Shown: one piece after another, positions 1 through 7,809 of the stretch
Layout: the number at the start of each line of letters is the position of its first letter
How positions within the stretch are numbered: position 1 is the stretch's first letter
Origin: Clostridiales bacterium
GTDB taxonomy: Bacteria; Bacillota; Clostridia; Oscillospirales; QAMX01
Direction of reading: 5' to 3'
Assembly (NCBI GenBank): GCA_012841675.1
Contig: DUUG01000248.1
Span: 1 to 19,651 of the forward strand
DNA: 19,651 bases
Made by a program: the position numbers and the translations under genes
The notes under the pieces: model-generated
Told to the model about the DNA's origin: nothing
Databases searched by the model: none
Seen by the model: only the letters and a program-made list of their open reading frames with translations

Positions 1-26
1 AAAATCGGCAGAAAGGGGGCTTTTAC

Positions 27-536
27 ATGAGTCCCCGCGCGAAGGAGAATGTTTTCTTATACTACGGCATAGCGGCTGTTTTCCTGCTTTTATTGGCAGC
101 GGCCTTTGCGTTTGACGGTGACAAAGAGCCTTTTGACCCCATGGCCGAGTACAAAAATGTATTTCACATAGCACTTCCGCAAAGCGCAAAACTCCTCCAC
201 AGTGAAAGCGAATTCGGATGGTTCGGAGACGGTCATGCCTTGTATATCTTTGAGCTAACACCGGAGGATATGAAAACCATCACGGAAAACCTGCCTGTAT
301 CCTCATGGTTTCCGCTTCCGCTTGCAAGCAGCGCCGCTACGCATTTAAGGGAATTGGATATGGCCCGCCCTATAAGAGGGTATGGCGGCCTATCCTCCGA
401 CCGGGGGTATTATCTCTTTTTGGATAATGCTAAACCGCAAAGACGGCATAATTCCAACACGGATTTGAGGGATTACTACTTTTCCATCCTAGATGCCAAA
501 AACAACCGAATTCACTTTTTGATTTTTAGAAGCTAA
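27..536 (+). CDS. Small membrane-anchored protein, function unknown
   Basis: I do not recognise this 169-residue protein. It has a short basic N-terminus, one hydrophobic segment at about residues 10-29, and then a soluble domain of about 140 residues rich in aromatic residues. The layout suggests a domain held outside the membrane by an uncleaved anchor. There is no lipobox cysteine after the hydrophobic stretch, so a lipoprotein is unlikely. The ATG at 27 is preceded by AAAGGGGG at a suitable distance, which supports this start. The gene runs towards the minus-strand UPF0291 gene and ends just before a shared palindromic terminator. Only 26 bases of upstream DNA are visible, so its promoter and any operon partners lie outside the window. 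Confidence 0.75.
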   Translation: MSPRAKENVFLYYGIAAVFLLLLAAAFAFDGDKEPFDPMAEYKNVFHIALPQSAKLLHSESEFGWFGDGHALYIFELTPEDMKTITENLPVSSWFPLPLASSAATHLRELDMARPIRGYGGLSSDRGYYLFLDNAKPQRRHNSNTDLRDYYFSILDAKNNRIHFLIFRS

Positions 537-546
537 CACGAAAAAA

Positions 547-566
547 GGCGCGGCTTAAGCCGCGCC
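547..566. terminator. Bidirectional rho-independent terminator
   Basis: A perfect 20-bp GC-rich palindrome (GGCGCGGCTT followed by its reverse complement) lies between two convergent genes. It is flanked by A6 on the left and by TTTTGTTATTTTTT on the right. Each strand therefore shows a hairpin followed by a T-rich tail, so it can end the plus-strand gene at 536 and the minus-strand gene ending at 572. Confidence 0.9.
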
Positions 567-571
567 TTTTG

Positions 572-775
572 TTATTTTTTCTTTTTAAGCTTTTCCTTAT
601 TGCCCTTTTCATCTACCAGATAGACGGAATCCAATCGGGCATACAGGTTTTTGCGAAAAGTGGCCAGGTAGGCCTCCCGCAATGCTTTCTGCTCTTCCTT
701 TTCGGCCGGTGTAAGCCCTTCCGTTTTGGCTTTGCGAGCCAGAAAGTTGATTCGGTCAAGACCTTCCTGCTTCAT
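572..775 (-). CDS. UPF0291 (DUF896) family protein, YnzC-like
   Basis: This 67-residue, highly charged, apparently all-helical protein fits the UPF0291/DUF896 family. The recognisable core is the N-terminal helix ending LARKAKTEGLTPAEKEEQ, then a second helix leading into LYARLDSVYLVDEKGN and a lysine-rich tail. The family includes B. subtilis YnzC (77 residues), which sits in the SOS-induced yneA operon. Its molecular function is not established. No SOS neighbours or LexA box are visible here. The ATG at 775 has an AAAGGAG ribosome binding site just upstream. The gene lies 37 bp downstream of the oxidoreductase gene on the same strand and is probably co-transcribed with it. Transcription would end at the palindrome at 547-566. 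Confidence 0.85.
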   Translation of the reverse strand: MKQEGLDRINFLARKAKTEGLTPAEKEEQKALREAYLATFRKNLYARLDSVYLVDEKGNKEKLKKKK

Positions 776-812
776 TTTTTCGCTCCTTTCCCTTTTGGAT
801 ATCTATCCTAAA

Positions 813-1901
813 TTACTTGTTGAAATAGAAGGGTTCGCCCGAAATGGCAGATTTGTAGATGCCATCGAGAATGGCGGATACGATGTATGCCTGCTCGGGA
901 AGGACGCAGGGATCGGTGTTGGTCTTAAGGGCATGGTACCACTGCAGAGCCTCGAGAACCTCGGGTCTTGCATTGGAATCGCCTTCGACAAACGCAACGC
1001 CGCCGGCCTTGAAGTTTGGCTCTAAAACATACTGGCGTCCGTTGTTAACGCCGTTGATCCGCAGACCATTGAGCATATCTGCGCCGGCCAACGTGCCGCA
1101 CAAAGAGGTCTTTGCTTCGTGGACATCCAGGGTGTTCAGCGCCCAAGAAGATTCGAGAACGATGGTTGCTCCATTTTCCATGACGATAAAGCCAAAGGCA
1201 GAATCTTCCACGGTGAACTCGTCGGGATTCCAGTCGCCCCAGGCGTTACCCGTGTTGCCCTTCTGCTGAGAGAGCTTATGGTACTTGGTACCGACGCAGT
1301 ACTTGGGCTTGTAGTTGTCCATCATCCACAAGGTCAGATCCAGCGCGTGGGTTCCGATGTCCACCAGCGGACCGCCGCCCTGCTCATACTCGTTTAAGAA
1401 TACGCCCCAAGTGGGAACGGCGCGGCGACGAATGGCATGGGCTTTGGCATAGTAAACTTCGCCCAGTGTGCCCTTTTCGCACTCAGCCTTCAGGTACTGC
1501 GCGTCGGGGCGGTAGCGGCTCTGATAGCCGATGGTGAGTTTCTTACCGGTTTTCTTTGCCGTTTCCAGCATTGTCCGAGCATCGGCTTCGTTAATGGCCA
1601 TGGGCTTTTCGCACATGACATGGCAGCCGGCTTCCATAGCCGCAACGCTGATTTCACAGTGGGAACGGTTGGGAGTACAAACGTGGACAACGTCAAGCTG
1701 TTCCTTTTCCAGAAGCTCTTTGTAGCAGGAGTACACGCGAGCGCCCTCCACGCCGAACTTTTCAGCAGCAGCCTGCGCCCGTTCGATGATAATGTCGCAG
1801 AAGGCAACCATCTCAACGCCCGGCACCTGCTTTAGGGAAGGCATATGTTTGCCGTTCGCAATTCCGCCACAGCCGATTACAGCAACCTTAAACTCTGCCA
1901 T
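813..1901 (-). CDS. Gfo/Idh/MocA family NAD(P)-dependent oxidoreductase
   Basis: The predicted product is a cytoplasmic 362-residue dehydrogenase of the glucose-fructose oxidoreductase / inositol dehydrogenase family. The N-terminal Rossmann fold carries VIGCGGIA at residues 8-15, the nucleotide-binding loop. The family EKP motif is at 98-100, its lysine being catalytic. The second family motif is DIGTHALD at 181-188, with the conserved His185. The C-terminal half fits the usual alpha/beta substrate domain. I chose the ATG at 1901, which has an AGAGGA ribosome binding site 10 bases upstream. The frame stays open up to a TTG at 2000, but that codon overlaps the -35 box of the gene's own promoter. 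The substrate cannot be read from sequence. No sugar transporter, kinase or isomerase lies next to it, so a sugar or inositol role is only a family-level expectation. Confidence 0.92.
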   Translation of the reverse strand: MAEFKVAVIGCGGIANGKHMPSLKQVPGVEMVAFCDIIIERAQAAAEKFGVEGARVYSCYKELLEKEQLDVVHVCTPNRSHCEISVAAMEAGCHVMCEKPMAINEADARTMLETAKKTGKKLTIGYQSRYRPDAQYLKAECEKGTLGEVYYAKAHAIRRRAVPTWGVFLNEYEQGGGPLVDIGTHALDLTLWMMDNYKPKYCVGTKYHKLSQQKGNTGNAWGDWNPDEFTVEDSAFGFIVMENGATIVLESSWALNTLDVHEAKTSLCGTLAGADMLNGLRINGVNNGRQYVLEPNFKAGGVAFVEGDSNARPEVLEALQWYHALKTNTDPCVLPEQAYIVSAILDGIYKSAISGEPFYFNK

Positions 1902-1971
1902 ATGAAATCCATCCTCTCTGTTATACGCATATTCGGCGCGCCAAACAAGCCGCGCACAGTTTCTATTTTCT

Positions 1972-2000
1972 ATTATAAAGATTTCCATACCATTTGACAA
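1972..2000 (-). promoter_or_regulatory. Sigma-A-type promoter for the oxidoreductase gene
   Basis: On the minus strand a -35 box TTGTCA (1995-2000) and a consensus -10 box TATAAT (1972-1977) are separated by exactly 17 bp. Transcription would start near 1965, leaving a leader of about 60 nt before the ATG at 1901. This arrangement also argues against the upstream TTG at 2000 as the start codon. Confidence 0.8.
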
Positions 2001-2111
2001 GCCCTGTCTTTCATTTTTTCATTTTCTTTGCTTTTCTCCCTGTTTCATGGATATACCAATCTTACACGGTTCATACAGCGCATATACAGGCCCGTCCACA
2101 TTTTTCCCCTT

Positions 2112-2130
2112 GTAAAGCTTCTTGCTTTAC
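2112..2130. repeat. Small hairpin (7-bp stem) in the intergenic region
   Basis: GTAAAGC (2112-2118) and GCTTTAC (2124-2130) form an inverted repeat with a 5-base loop. It has no strong T-tract on either side, so I do not call it a terminator. The 21 bases at 2111-2131 match the minus strand of 10562-10582, inside the terminator hairpin after the YfhO gene, at 18 of 21 positions. Confidence 0.5.
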
Positions 2131-2156
2131 TGAGCTGACTCTCTTTGCAAAATAGG

Positions 2157-2199
2157 GTTTCCACGGTTTCCACATAGTTTTCCACATAAGTTGTGCACA
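2157..2199 (+). promoter_or_regulatory. Tandem DnaA-box-like 9-mers
   Basis: Four same-direction 9-mers resemble the DnaA box TTATNCACA: GTTTCCACG (2157), GTTTCCACA (2166), TTTTCCACA (2178) and TTGTGCACA (2191). The last two each differ from TTATNCACA at one position. The start-to-start spacing is 9, 12 and 13 bp. A weaker copy, CCGTCCACA, lies at 2092-2100. The cluster sits between two divergent promoters, just upstream of the lipoprotein operon. It could be a DnaA-binding regulatory region or part of a replication-origin-like element. No dnaA, dnaN or rpmH gene is near, and no AT-rich 13-mers or DnaA-trio repeats were identified. Confidence 0.45.
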
Positions 2200-2246
2200 G
2201 ACATGGATATTCATCCTATGCACGGATAACCTTGTAGATTTTCCCC

Positions 2247-2275
2247 TTGTGAACGAATACAGAATACTGTATAAT
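2247..2275 (+). promoter_or_regulatory. Sigma-A-type promoter for the lipoprotein/two-component operon
   Basis: A -35 box TTGTGA (2247-2252) and a consensus -10 box TATAAT (2270-2275) are separated by 17 bp. Transcription would start near 2282, just upstream of the GGGAGGTGG ribosome binding site and the ATG at 2309. It appears to drive the six closely spaced genes up to 8589. Confidence 0.8.
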
Positions 2276-2308
2276 GTAGTAAGAAATCTTAACGGGAGGT
2301 GGATCTGG

Positions 2309-3730
2309 ATGTTTGGCGGAAAATATGGGCGTTTGCGCCTTTTGGTATGTGTTTTAATGCTTACCATGTTATTGTCCGGCTGCATGGTCATGAACAGTGC
2401 TGACCTTCTGTCGCCTCCTAGACTGCATCCCGATCACGCCGAGCTTTTAAAGCTTGTCAACGAGGAAACTTCCGGTTCCAACTGGGCAACAACAAGCCCA
2501 CAGGCAGGGACGAACCGCTCGCCGGTTCAATTTATCGATTTGCATCAAGACGGCATTCCCGAGGCGATTGTATTTCTGGCCAATCCCATAGATGTGCAGC
2601 TGCAGGTTGTGATCTACTCTAAAACCGGCGAAAGCAAGTTTAAAAAGCTTACCTCCTTTCCCTTGAAAGGCGGCGCCTTTAACCGAGTGGAGTATGCCGA
2701 TTTAAATAATGACGGCATCCTTGAGATTATTATCGGCCAAAGCTTCGGTGCCGAGTCCAGCTATGCGGGCTCCGTCTACACCTTAGTAAACGACGAACCC
2801 ATGGTCGTTCTGCAAGACACGCCGTACACAAGCCTCTATGTGTACGATTTAAACGACGACGACAGGAGTGAGCTTTTGCTTTTAAACCACGATGAAAGCG
2901 GGAACAACGCCTACGCCGAGTTATACGGGCTCAATCTGGGAGATGACGCTATGCATTTTCTGGGCAAGGCCCCTCTTTCCGCTGGCATTCGCACGCCGGA
3001 CCGGATTATCGGCGGGCGGTTAAACGCGCACATTCCTACCGTGATTGTAGATGGCTTTAGTTCCGTTGCAGCGGGCCTAGTTTCTGATGTGCTTATCCTG
3101 TCAGAAAATGGATTGGAAAATATCTCCTTTACCCCCATTGATAACTACAGCCGGACGACCTTTCGATCGCTGGAGATTAACGCTATGGACGTGGATTTTG
3201 ACGGATTTTTGGAAATCCCTGTGGTTGTGAAAATGCCTCAGCCACAAAAAGTGAAGGTTCAGTCTGACAGCTATATTTACTGGTACGCCTACGATAAGTC
3301 ATTTTCCATGGCGCTCCACTGCGCCACTTATCCCTCCCAGACCGACAATTGGTATTTGCTGTATCCCGACGAGTGGATCGGCAAGGTGTACACCCAAACG
3401 TCCGAATCTAAAGGAATCCGCACAACCACCTTCTCCATGGAGTATAACGGCTTTCAATTCGAATTGCTGTCGATTTACTCCTACCCCACAGACCAGCCCT
3501 TACCGGCAGGGGAGAATCGCTCTTTTCTGGTTCTAAGCCAGGGACGCCGGTTTTATGCCTCCTTGCCCAATGAAGTGAAGCTGGGTTCTTTGCCGGAGCA
3601 ATACAGAATTTCCAATATAGCCGATGTTCGGAAGCGGTTTGCCATTATAGATTTTAACGGCGATAATAAGAGCCTTGCTGATCTTTTTCCCGTGCTGTCG
3701 TACGATGACGACGACAGAAACGACAGATAA
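2309..3730 (+). CDS. Lipoprotein with FG-GAP/VCBS-like repeats
   Basis: The predicted product is a 473-residue surface lipoprotein. The signal peptide is basic then hydrophobic and ends in the lipobox LSGC, giving Cys25 as the lipidated residue. The mature part carries repeated acidic motifs: DLHQDGIPEA at about 77, DLNNDGILEI at 131, DLNDDDRSEL at 180 and DVDFDGFLEI at 294. A degenerate copy lies near the C-terminus. These resemble calcium-binding FG-GAP/VCBS repeats of integrin-type beta-propellers. The frame is open from a GTG at 2249, but that codon lies in the -35 box. The ATG at 2309 follows GGGAGGTGG and begins the signal peptide, so it is the start. The gene comes just before a response regulator and histidine kinase, so it may be an accessory sensor or an output of that system. 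That link is inferred from position only. Confidence 0.85.
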   Translation: MFGGKYGRLRLLVCVLMLTMLLSGCMVMNSADLLSPPRLHPDHAELLKLVNEETSGSNWATTSPQAGTNRSPVQFIDLHQDGIPEAIVFLANPIDVQLQVVIYSKTGESKFKKLTSFPLKGGAFNRVEYADLNNDGILEIIIGQSFGAESSYAGSVYTLVNDEPMVVLQDTPYTSLYVYDLNDDDRSELLLLNHDESGNNAYAELYGLNLGDDAMHFLGKAPLSAGIRTPDRIIGGRLNAHIPTVIVDGFSSVAAGLVSDVLILSENGLENISFTPIDNYSRTTFRSLEINAMDVDFDGFLEIPVVVKMPQPQKVKVQSDSYIYWYAYDKSFSMALHCATYPSQTDNWYLLYPDEWIGKVYTQTSESKGIRTTTFSMEYNGFQFELLSIYSYPTDQPLPAGENRSFLVLSQGRRFYASLPNEVKLGSLPEQYRISNIADVRKRFAIIDFNGDNKSLADLFPVLSYDDDDRNDR

Positions 3731-3756
3731 AAATTTCGTGGAAAGGAGTGCTTTGC

Positions 3757-4470
3757 ATGTCTGAAAAGCCTAAAAAGATATTAATTTTAGAAGACGAGGC
3801 CGCTATCAGCGAATTTATAGACATTAACCTCAAACGGGCCGGATATATAACGAAAATTGCCTCTACCGGTGAGGAGGCCTTGGCCATTCTTGCCGAGGAG
3901 CCGGATTTTTCCATTGCTCTGCTGGATATAATGCTGCCCGGTATTGACGGGTTTGAGGTTTGCCGGCAAATTCGGCAAAGCGGATCCAAAATGGGGATCA
4001 TTATGCTGACCGCCCGTGCCCAGGAGATGGATAAGGTGACGGGTCTGATGATCGGCGCCGACGATTATGTGCCCAAGCCCTTCTCCCCCACCGAGCTGCT
4101 CGCCCGGGTGGATGCCTTGGCTCGCCGTATTGGAGTTTTGTCCGGCGAGGGAAATTTTTCATCCAACTCCAACATCATTGTCTCCGGTCGCTTTGCCTTA
4201 GATCTTCGCAGCAGAACGTTAACTAAGGACGGCGTGCCGGTCAGTTTGACCCAAGTGGAATACTTAATCATGAAATACTTCTTTGAGAACCGAAACAAAG
4301 CCATCTCCCGAGAAGAAATGCTTAGCGCTGTCTGGGGCGAAGATTATTTCGGCGAAGCCAAAATTATTGACGTAAACTTAAGACGAATTCGGAAAAAAAT
4401 TGAAGACGACCCCGCCAGTCCTCAGCATTTGGTGGCCGTATGGGGCTATGGGTATAAGTGGGTGGACTAA
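3757..4470 (+). CDS. OmpR/PhoB-family response regulator
   Basis: This 237-residue protein is a DNA-binding response regulator. The receiver domain (about residues 7-120) has the acidic pocket E12/D13, the phosphoacceptor D57 in LLDIMLPG, T85 in MLTAR and K107 in PKPF. The OmpR-type winged helix follows at about 135-235, recognisable from SLTQVEYLIMKYF and the C-terminal VWGYGYKW. All key receiver residues are present. The ATG at 3757 is used because GAAAGGAG at 3741-3748 is its ribosome binding site. A GTG at 3748 in the same frame overlaps that site. It lies 26 bp after the lipoprotein gene and 33 bp before the cognate kinase gene. Its target genes are unknown, but autoregulation of the operon would be usual for the family. 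Confidence 0.95.
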   Translation: MSEKPKKILILEDEAAISEFIDINLKRAGYITKIASTGEEALAILAEEPDFSIALLDIMLPGIDGFEVCRQIRQSGSKMGIIMLTARAQEMDKVTGLMIGADDYVPKPFSPTELLARVDALARRIGVLSGEGNFSSNSNIIVSGRFALDLRSRTLTKDGVPVSLTQVEYLIMKYFFENRNKAISREEMLSAVWGEDYFGEAKIIDVNLRRIRKKIEDDPASPQHLVAVWGYGYKWVD

Positions 4471-4503
4471 AACTCCCCTAAAATAGAGGAAAGGAGAGTG
4501 GAT

Positions 4504-5940
4504 ATGCCCTTAACAAATATGTTTAAAGCAAAAGGCTTAAAGCGGCGCTGGTTGGTGAACAACCTAGGGTTAGTCGCTTTGATTTTGCTGGTATTTGTGG
4601 CTGTGTTTTGCATTACTGCCTACAATTTTTACTATACAAACCTAACTTCGCAACTTATCGCCAGGGCAGACACCACCGCTCTCTTTTTACAAACATACCA
4701 AAGCAGCGATCCGACGCTTTTTTTTGAAAACACCCGTCGGTATGCGGAGGAATTCGTAGACAGGGACAAAATGGAATTCCAAGTTATTCAGCGCAATGAG
4801 CGCGTTCGGTACTCCTCCTCCGACGGGCTCTTTTCCGGCTTTGACCCGGGCACCCCGGATGTAGCCACCGCTTTGAAGCAGCAGAAAACCACCTCCTACG
4901 CCGGGGAAGACAGCTTTACTAAAGAGCGCGTTCTTTCCGTTACGGCGCCGCTGTATTTTCCAAACGGTGAACTGGCGGGGGCGGTGCGGATGATTACCGG
5001 CCTTCGCAATGTGGATCAGATTATTTTAACCCTTTGCCTGATTTCTATTTTTGTGGCCGTATCTATTTTTGGGTTTGTTTTGTTTACCAACTCCTACTTC
5101 CTGCGGTCGATTTTGAACCCTGTCCAAGAGATCAATGAAATCACCAAGCAGATTGCCGCAGGGGAATACGGCGGCACGATTGAAAAGAAATTTGACGATG
5201 AAATCGGCGAACTGGCCGATTCCATCAACTTTATGTCATCGGAAATCGGCAAAAGCGAAATGCTGAAAAACGATTTTATCTCCTCTGTTTCGCACGAGCT
5301 CCGAACACCCTTAACGGCCATTACCGGCTGGGCAGAAACCCTGCAGCAGCAGAGCAGTTTTGAAAAAGACAGTCTAGAACAGCGGGGCTTGGCCGTTATA
5401 GCTAGGGAATCTCAAAACCTTCGCCAAATGGTAGAGGAGCTTTTAGACTTTTCCCGGATCCAGTCCGGCCGCATGGTTATCAACAAAACGCCCATTGATA
5501 TTGCCGCCGAACTGGAGGATTCCATGTTCAGCTTCGAGCAGCGGCTTCGCCAGGACGGGTTATACGTCACCTATGAAAATCGCATGGGCGACGATGTCAT
5601 CATACAGGGCGACCGGGCACGGCTGCATCAGGTTTTTATCAATATTTTAGACAATGCCCGGAAGTATTCTCTGCCCGGCGGAACCATTGACCTTTCCATT
5701 TCCCTGGACCAAGCTGCCGGGATGGTGGAAATTCGCATTACCGACCACGGCGTGGGGATTGCGCCGGAGGATCTTCCCCATATCAAGCAGAAATTCTACA
5801 AGGGCAAATCCCGCCAGCCAGGCAGCGGAATTGGCCTTGCTGTGTGCGATGAAATTGTGATGCTTCATAACGGCACACTGACTCTGGAAAGCAAGGTGGG
5901 CGAAGGTACGACTGCTATTATCCGCCTGCCGCTTCGCTAG
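4504..5940 (+). CDS. Membrane sensor histidine kinase (HAMP, HisKA, HATPase)
   Basis: The predicted product is a 478-residue sensor kinase that would phosphorylate the adjacent response regulator. Transmembrane helices lie at about 18-42 and 173-197 and enclose an extracytoplasmic sensor domain of about 130 residues. A HAMP linker follows (about 198-250), then the HisKA domain with SSVSHELRTPLTAITGW, where His264 is the phosphorylation site. The ATP-binding domain has an N box around Asn384 (NILDNARKYS), a G1 box DHGVG near 415 and a G2 box GSGIGL near 440. All catalytic motifs look intact. The ATG at 4504 has GAGGAAAGGAG ending 7 bases upstream. A GTG at 4498 in the same frame is less well spaced. 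The architecture resembles PhoR/ResE-type kinases, but the signal cannot be assigned. The neighbouring lipoprotein is a candidate partner. Confidence 0.94.
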   Translation: MPLTNMFKAKGLKRRWLVNNLGLVALILLVFVAVFCITAYNFYYTNLTSQLIARADTTALFLQTYQSSDPTLFFENTRRYAEEFVDRDKMEFQVIQRNERVRYSSSDGLFSGFDPGTPDVATALKQQKTTSYAGEDSFTKERVLSVTAPLYFPNGELAGAVRMITGLRNVDQIILTLCLISIFVAVSIFGFVLFTNSYFLRSILNPVQEINEITKQIAAGEYGGTIEKKFDDEIGELADSINFMSSEIGKSEMLKNDFISSVSHELRTPLTAITGWAETLQQQSSFEKDSLEQRGLAVIARESQNLRQMVEELLDFSRIQSGRMVINKTPIDIAAELEDSMFSFEQRLRQDGLYVTYENRMGDDVIIQGDRARLHQVFINILDNARKYSLPGGTIDLSISLDQAAGMVEIRITDHGVGIAPEDLPHIKQKFYKGKSRQPGSGIGLAVCDEIVMLHNGTLTLESKVGEGTTAIIRLPLR

Positions 5941-5978
5941 AGCATGGAAAACCGTTTCAAGCGTGAAAGGAACAGTAC

Positions 5979-6929
5979 ATGACAGAGAAAAACGCTTCGT
6001 GCGCCTACAAGACGACTATCGGCGGTCAGGCCTTGATCGAAGGCATTATGATGAAAGGCCCTAAAAAAATCGCCACCGTAATATTAAAAAGCGACGGAAG
6101 CCGGGCTGTCCGCGAGGAAGCATACACTCCTGCAGGAGAAAAAAACCGGCTTTGGAAGCTGCCGATTCTGCGCGGCGTTGTCGCATTTGGAAGCTCTATA
6201 AAGCAGGGCGTATCGCAGGTGATGTTCTCCGCCGAGCAATTAGAGATCGAGGAAGAGCCCGGCCGGTTTGAACGTTGGCTGGAAAAGAAAGTCGGCTCGA
6301 AAAAGGCGGAAAAATTCTTTATGAATTTGGCCGTTGTCTTGGGGATTGCCTTGCCCGTTCTGCTGTTTATATTCATACCGACTGTACTAGCCGCCATTTT
6401 GGACTTTTTCGGCCTTGAAAACATCTATTTTCTCCGCTCGCTGGCAGAAGGCCTGCTTCGCCTTTTGATTTTTCTCGGATTTATCTACTTTTCCTCCAAA
6501 ATGAAGGACATGAAACGGGTGTACGGCTTCCACGGTGCAGAGCACAAGGCTGTCTACTGTTACGAAGCAGGCGAGGAGCTGACGGTGGAAAACGTCCGGC
6601 GGTTTTCGCGCTTTCATCCCCGCTGTGGCACGAGTTTTTTGTTTTTAACTATGATCGTATCCATTCTGGTGTTTTCCTTCATCACCGTTGACCATCTGGT
6701 CTGGCGGCTCGTGTTGCGTCTATTACTTCTGCCGCTGGTAGCGGGGCTTGCCTATGAAGCGACAAGGCTGGCCGGCCGGTATGATACCGCCTTTACACGG
6801 ATTCTTCGGGCGCCGGGCTTAGCACTGCAGCGGCTTACGACGGTCGAGCCGGACGATGAGATGATTTCTGTGGCTATTGATGCGCTGGAACGGGTCGTAC
6901 CGGAAGAAAAAGGGGCCGATCAATGGTAA
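5979..6929 (+). CDS. yqhQ: DUF1385 family membrane protein YqhQ
   Basis: This 316-residue multi-pass membrane protein belongs to the DUF1385/YqhQ family, whose biochemical role is not established. Diagnostic features are GGQALIEGIMMKGP near the N-terminus (residues 15-28), HGAEHKAVYCYE in the middle (near 183) and FHPRCGTSFLF near 211. Hydrophobic segments are at about 116-140, 155-175, 220-240 and 243-262. The His- and Cys-containing motifs suggest a metal site, which is inference. The ATG at 5979 follows GAAAGGAAC. The 3' end overlaps the start of prmC by 7 bases. The yqhQ-prmC neighbourhood is common in Firmicutes, where prfA often follows. Here prfA is absent and the pair is joined to a two-component operon. 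Confidence 0.9.
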   Translation: MTEKNASCAYKTTIGGQALIEGIMMKGPKKIATVILKSDGSRAVREEAYTPAGEKNRLWKLPILRGVVAFGSSIKQGVSQVMFSAEQLEIEEEPGRFERWLEKKVGSKKAEKFFMNLAVVLGIALPVLLFIFIPTVLAAILDFFGLENIYFLRSLAEGLLRLLIFLGFIYFSSKMKDMKRVYGFHGAEHKAVYCYEAGEELTVENVRRFSRFHPRCGTSFLFLTMIVSILVFSFITVDHLVWRLVLRLLLLPLVAGLAYEATRLAGRYDTAFTRILRAPGLALQRLTTVEPDDEMISVAIDALERVVPEEKGADQW

Positions 6930-7795
6930 CCCTTGCTTCCCTGTTTTCCTATTTGGAGGAAAACCTGGCTCCGCTGTCCCTGTTGCCGTCGTCCCGCCGG
7001 CTGGAAGCCAAAGAGCTTGCCTGTCTGGCGTCCGGCACTAAGCCTTCCGAATTTTGGATTCGGCAAGAAATGCAGCTTCCTTTGGCAGTAATGTCTGCGG
7101 CGGAAGCCCTCCTTGCAAGGCGCTTGCAGGGCGAGCCGCTGGCCTATCTGCTTGGCGCTTGGGACTTTTACGGACGCACTTTTCAGCTGAACACAAGTTG
7201 CTTAATTCCCCGTGCCGACAGCGAAACCATGATCGATACGGCGCTGGATTTTCTTAAAATGCCCACAAAACACTTGGACATATTAGACCTCTGCTGCGGA
7301 AGCGGCTGCCTTGGGATTACGCTGGCGCTGGAGCTGGCAAAGAAAAATGTAACCGTTTCCCTAACTTTGGCCGACATTTCCTCCGAAGCGCTGGCCATGG
7401 CGGCGGAAAACGCCGGCCATTTAGGGGTCACTCCCACACCTACACTTTTAAATATCGATGCGCTGGCGGACCCGGTTCCTGCAACGCAGTGGGATGTGAT
7501 CCTTTTTAACCCGCCCTACTTAACAACCGCCGAGTTGACCGGGCCATACAAGGATTCTCTTGCGTTTGAGCCGGCCTTGGCACTTGACGGCGGGGCCGAC
7601 GGCTTGGTCTTCTACCGGGCATTTTCCCTCCGCTGGCTCTCTGCCCTTGCTCCCGACGGACTAGCATTGTTGGAAATTGGTCAAGGACAGGCCGAAACAG
7701 TGCTTTCCTTGCTTGCGGGAAGAGGGCTCACGTTAGACGCACATGCCGACCTGACCGGAATAAAAAGAATTATTTCCGCACAAAAAGACGCCTGA
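6923..7795 (+). CDS. prmC: PrmC, release factor glutamine methyltransferase
   Basis: PrmC methylates the glutamine of the GGQ motif in peptide chain release factors, using S-adenosylmethionine, in the cytoplasm. The 290-residue length is normal for the family. The N-terminal helical domain is followed by GEPLAYLLGAWDFYG and LIPRADSE, typical of PrmC. The SAM-binding motif I is LDLCCGSGCLG (121-131). The catalytic NPPY motif is at 196-199, where the substrate glutamine side chain binds. The start at 6923 overlaps the end of yqhQ by 7 bases, indicating translational coupling, and AAAAAGGGG lies upstream. Its usual partner prfA is not in this window. Confidence 0.94.
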   Translation: MVTLASLFSYLEENLAPLSLLPSSRRLEAKELACLASGTKPSEFWIRQEMQLPLAVMSAAEALLARRLQGEPLAYLLGAWDFYGRTFQLNTSCLIPRADSETMIDTALDFLKMPTKHLDILDLCCGSGCLGITLALELAKKNVTVSLTLADISSEALAMAAENAGHLGVTPTPTLLNIDALADPVPATQWDVILFNPPYLTTAELTGPYKDSLAFEPALALDGGADGLVFYRAFSLRWLSALAPDGLALLEIGQGQAETVLSLLAGRGLTLDAHADLTGIKRIISAQKDA

Positions 7796-7809
7796 AAGGA
7801 ACGATTGCA

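Noticed and set aside
859..1835. Several plus-strand open frames opposite the oxidoreductase gene
   Set aside because: They are antisense shadows of a well-supported gene, with low-complexity translations and no ribosome binding sites.
1902..2000. N-terminal extension of the oxidoreductase from a TTG at 2000
   Set aside because: The TTG is part of the -35 box, and the extra residues come before a normal Rossmann-fold N-terminus.
2092..2199. Firm call of a chromosomal replication origin
   Set aside because: Box-like 9-mers alone are not enough. There is no dnaA, dnaN or rpmH nearby, and no clear unwinding element or DnaA-trio was found, so it is kept only as a candidate site.
2249..2308. N-terminal extension of the FG-GAP-like lipoprotein from a GTG at 2249
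   Set aside because: The GTG lies in the -35 box and the extension covers the -10 box. The ATG at 2309 has a strong ribosome binding site and begins a proper lipoprotein signal peptide.
2071..2391. Minus-strand open frame of 106 residues across the divergent region
   Set aside because: It crosses the plus-strand promoter and the start of the lipoprotein gene, has no recognisable domain, and looks like chance.
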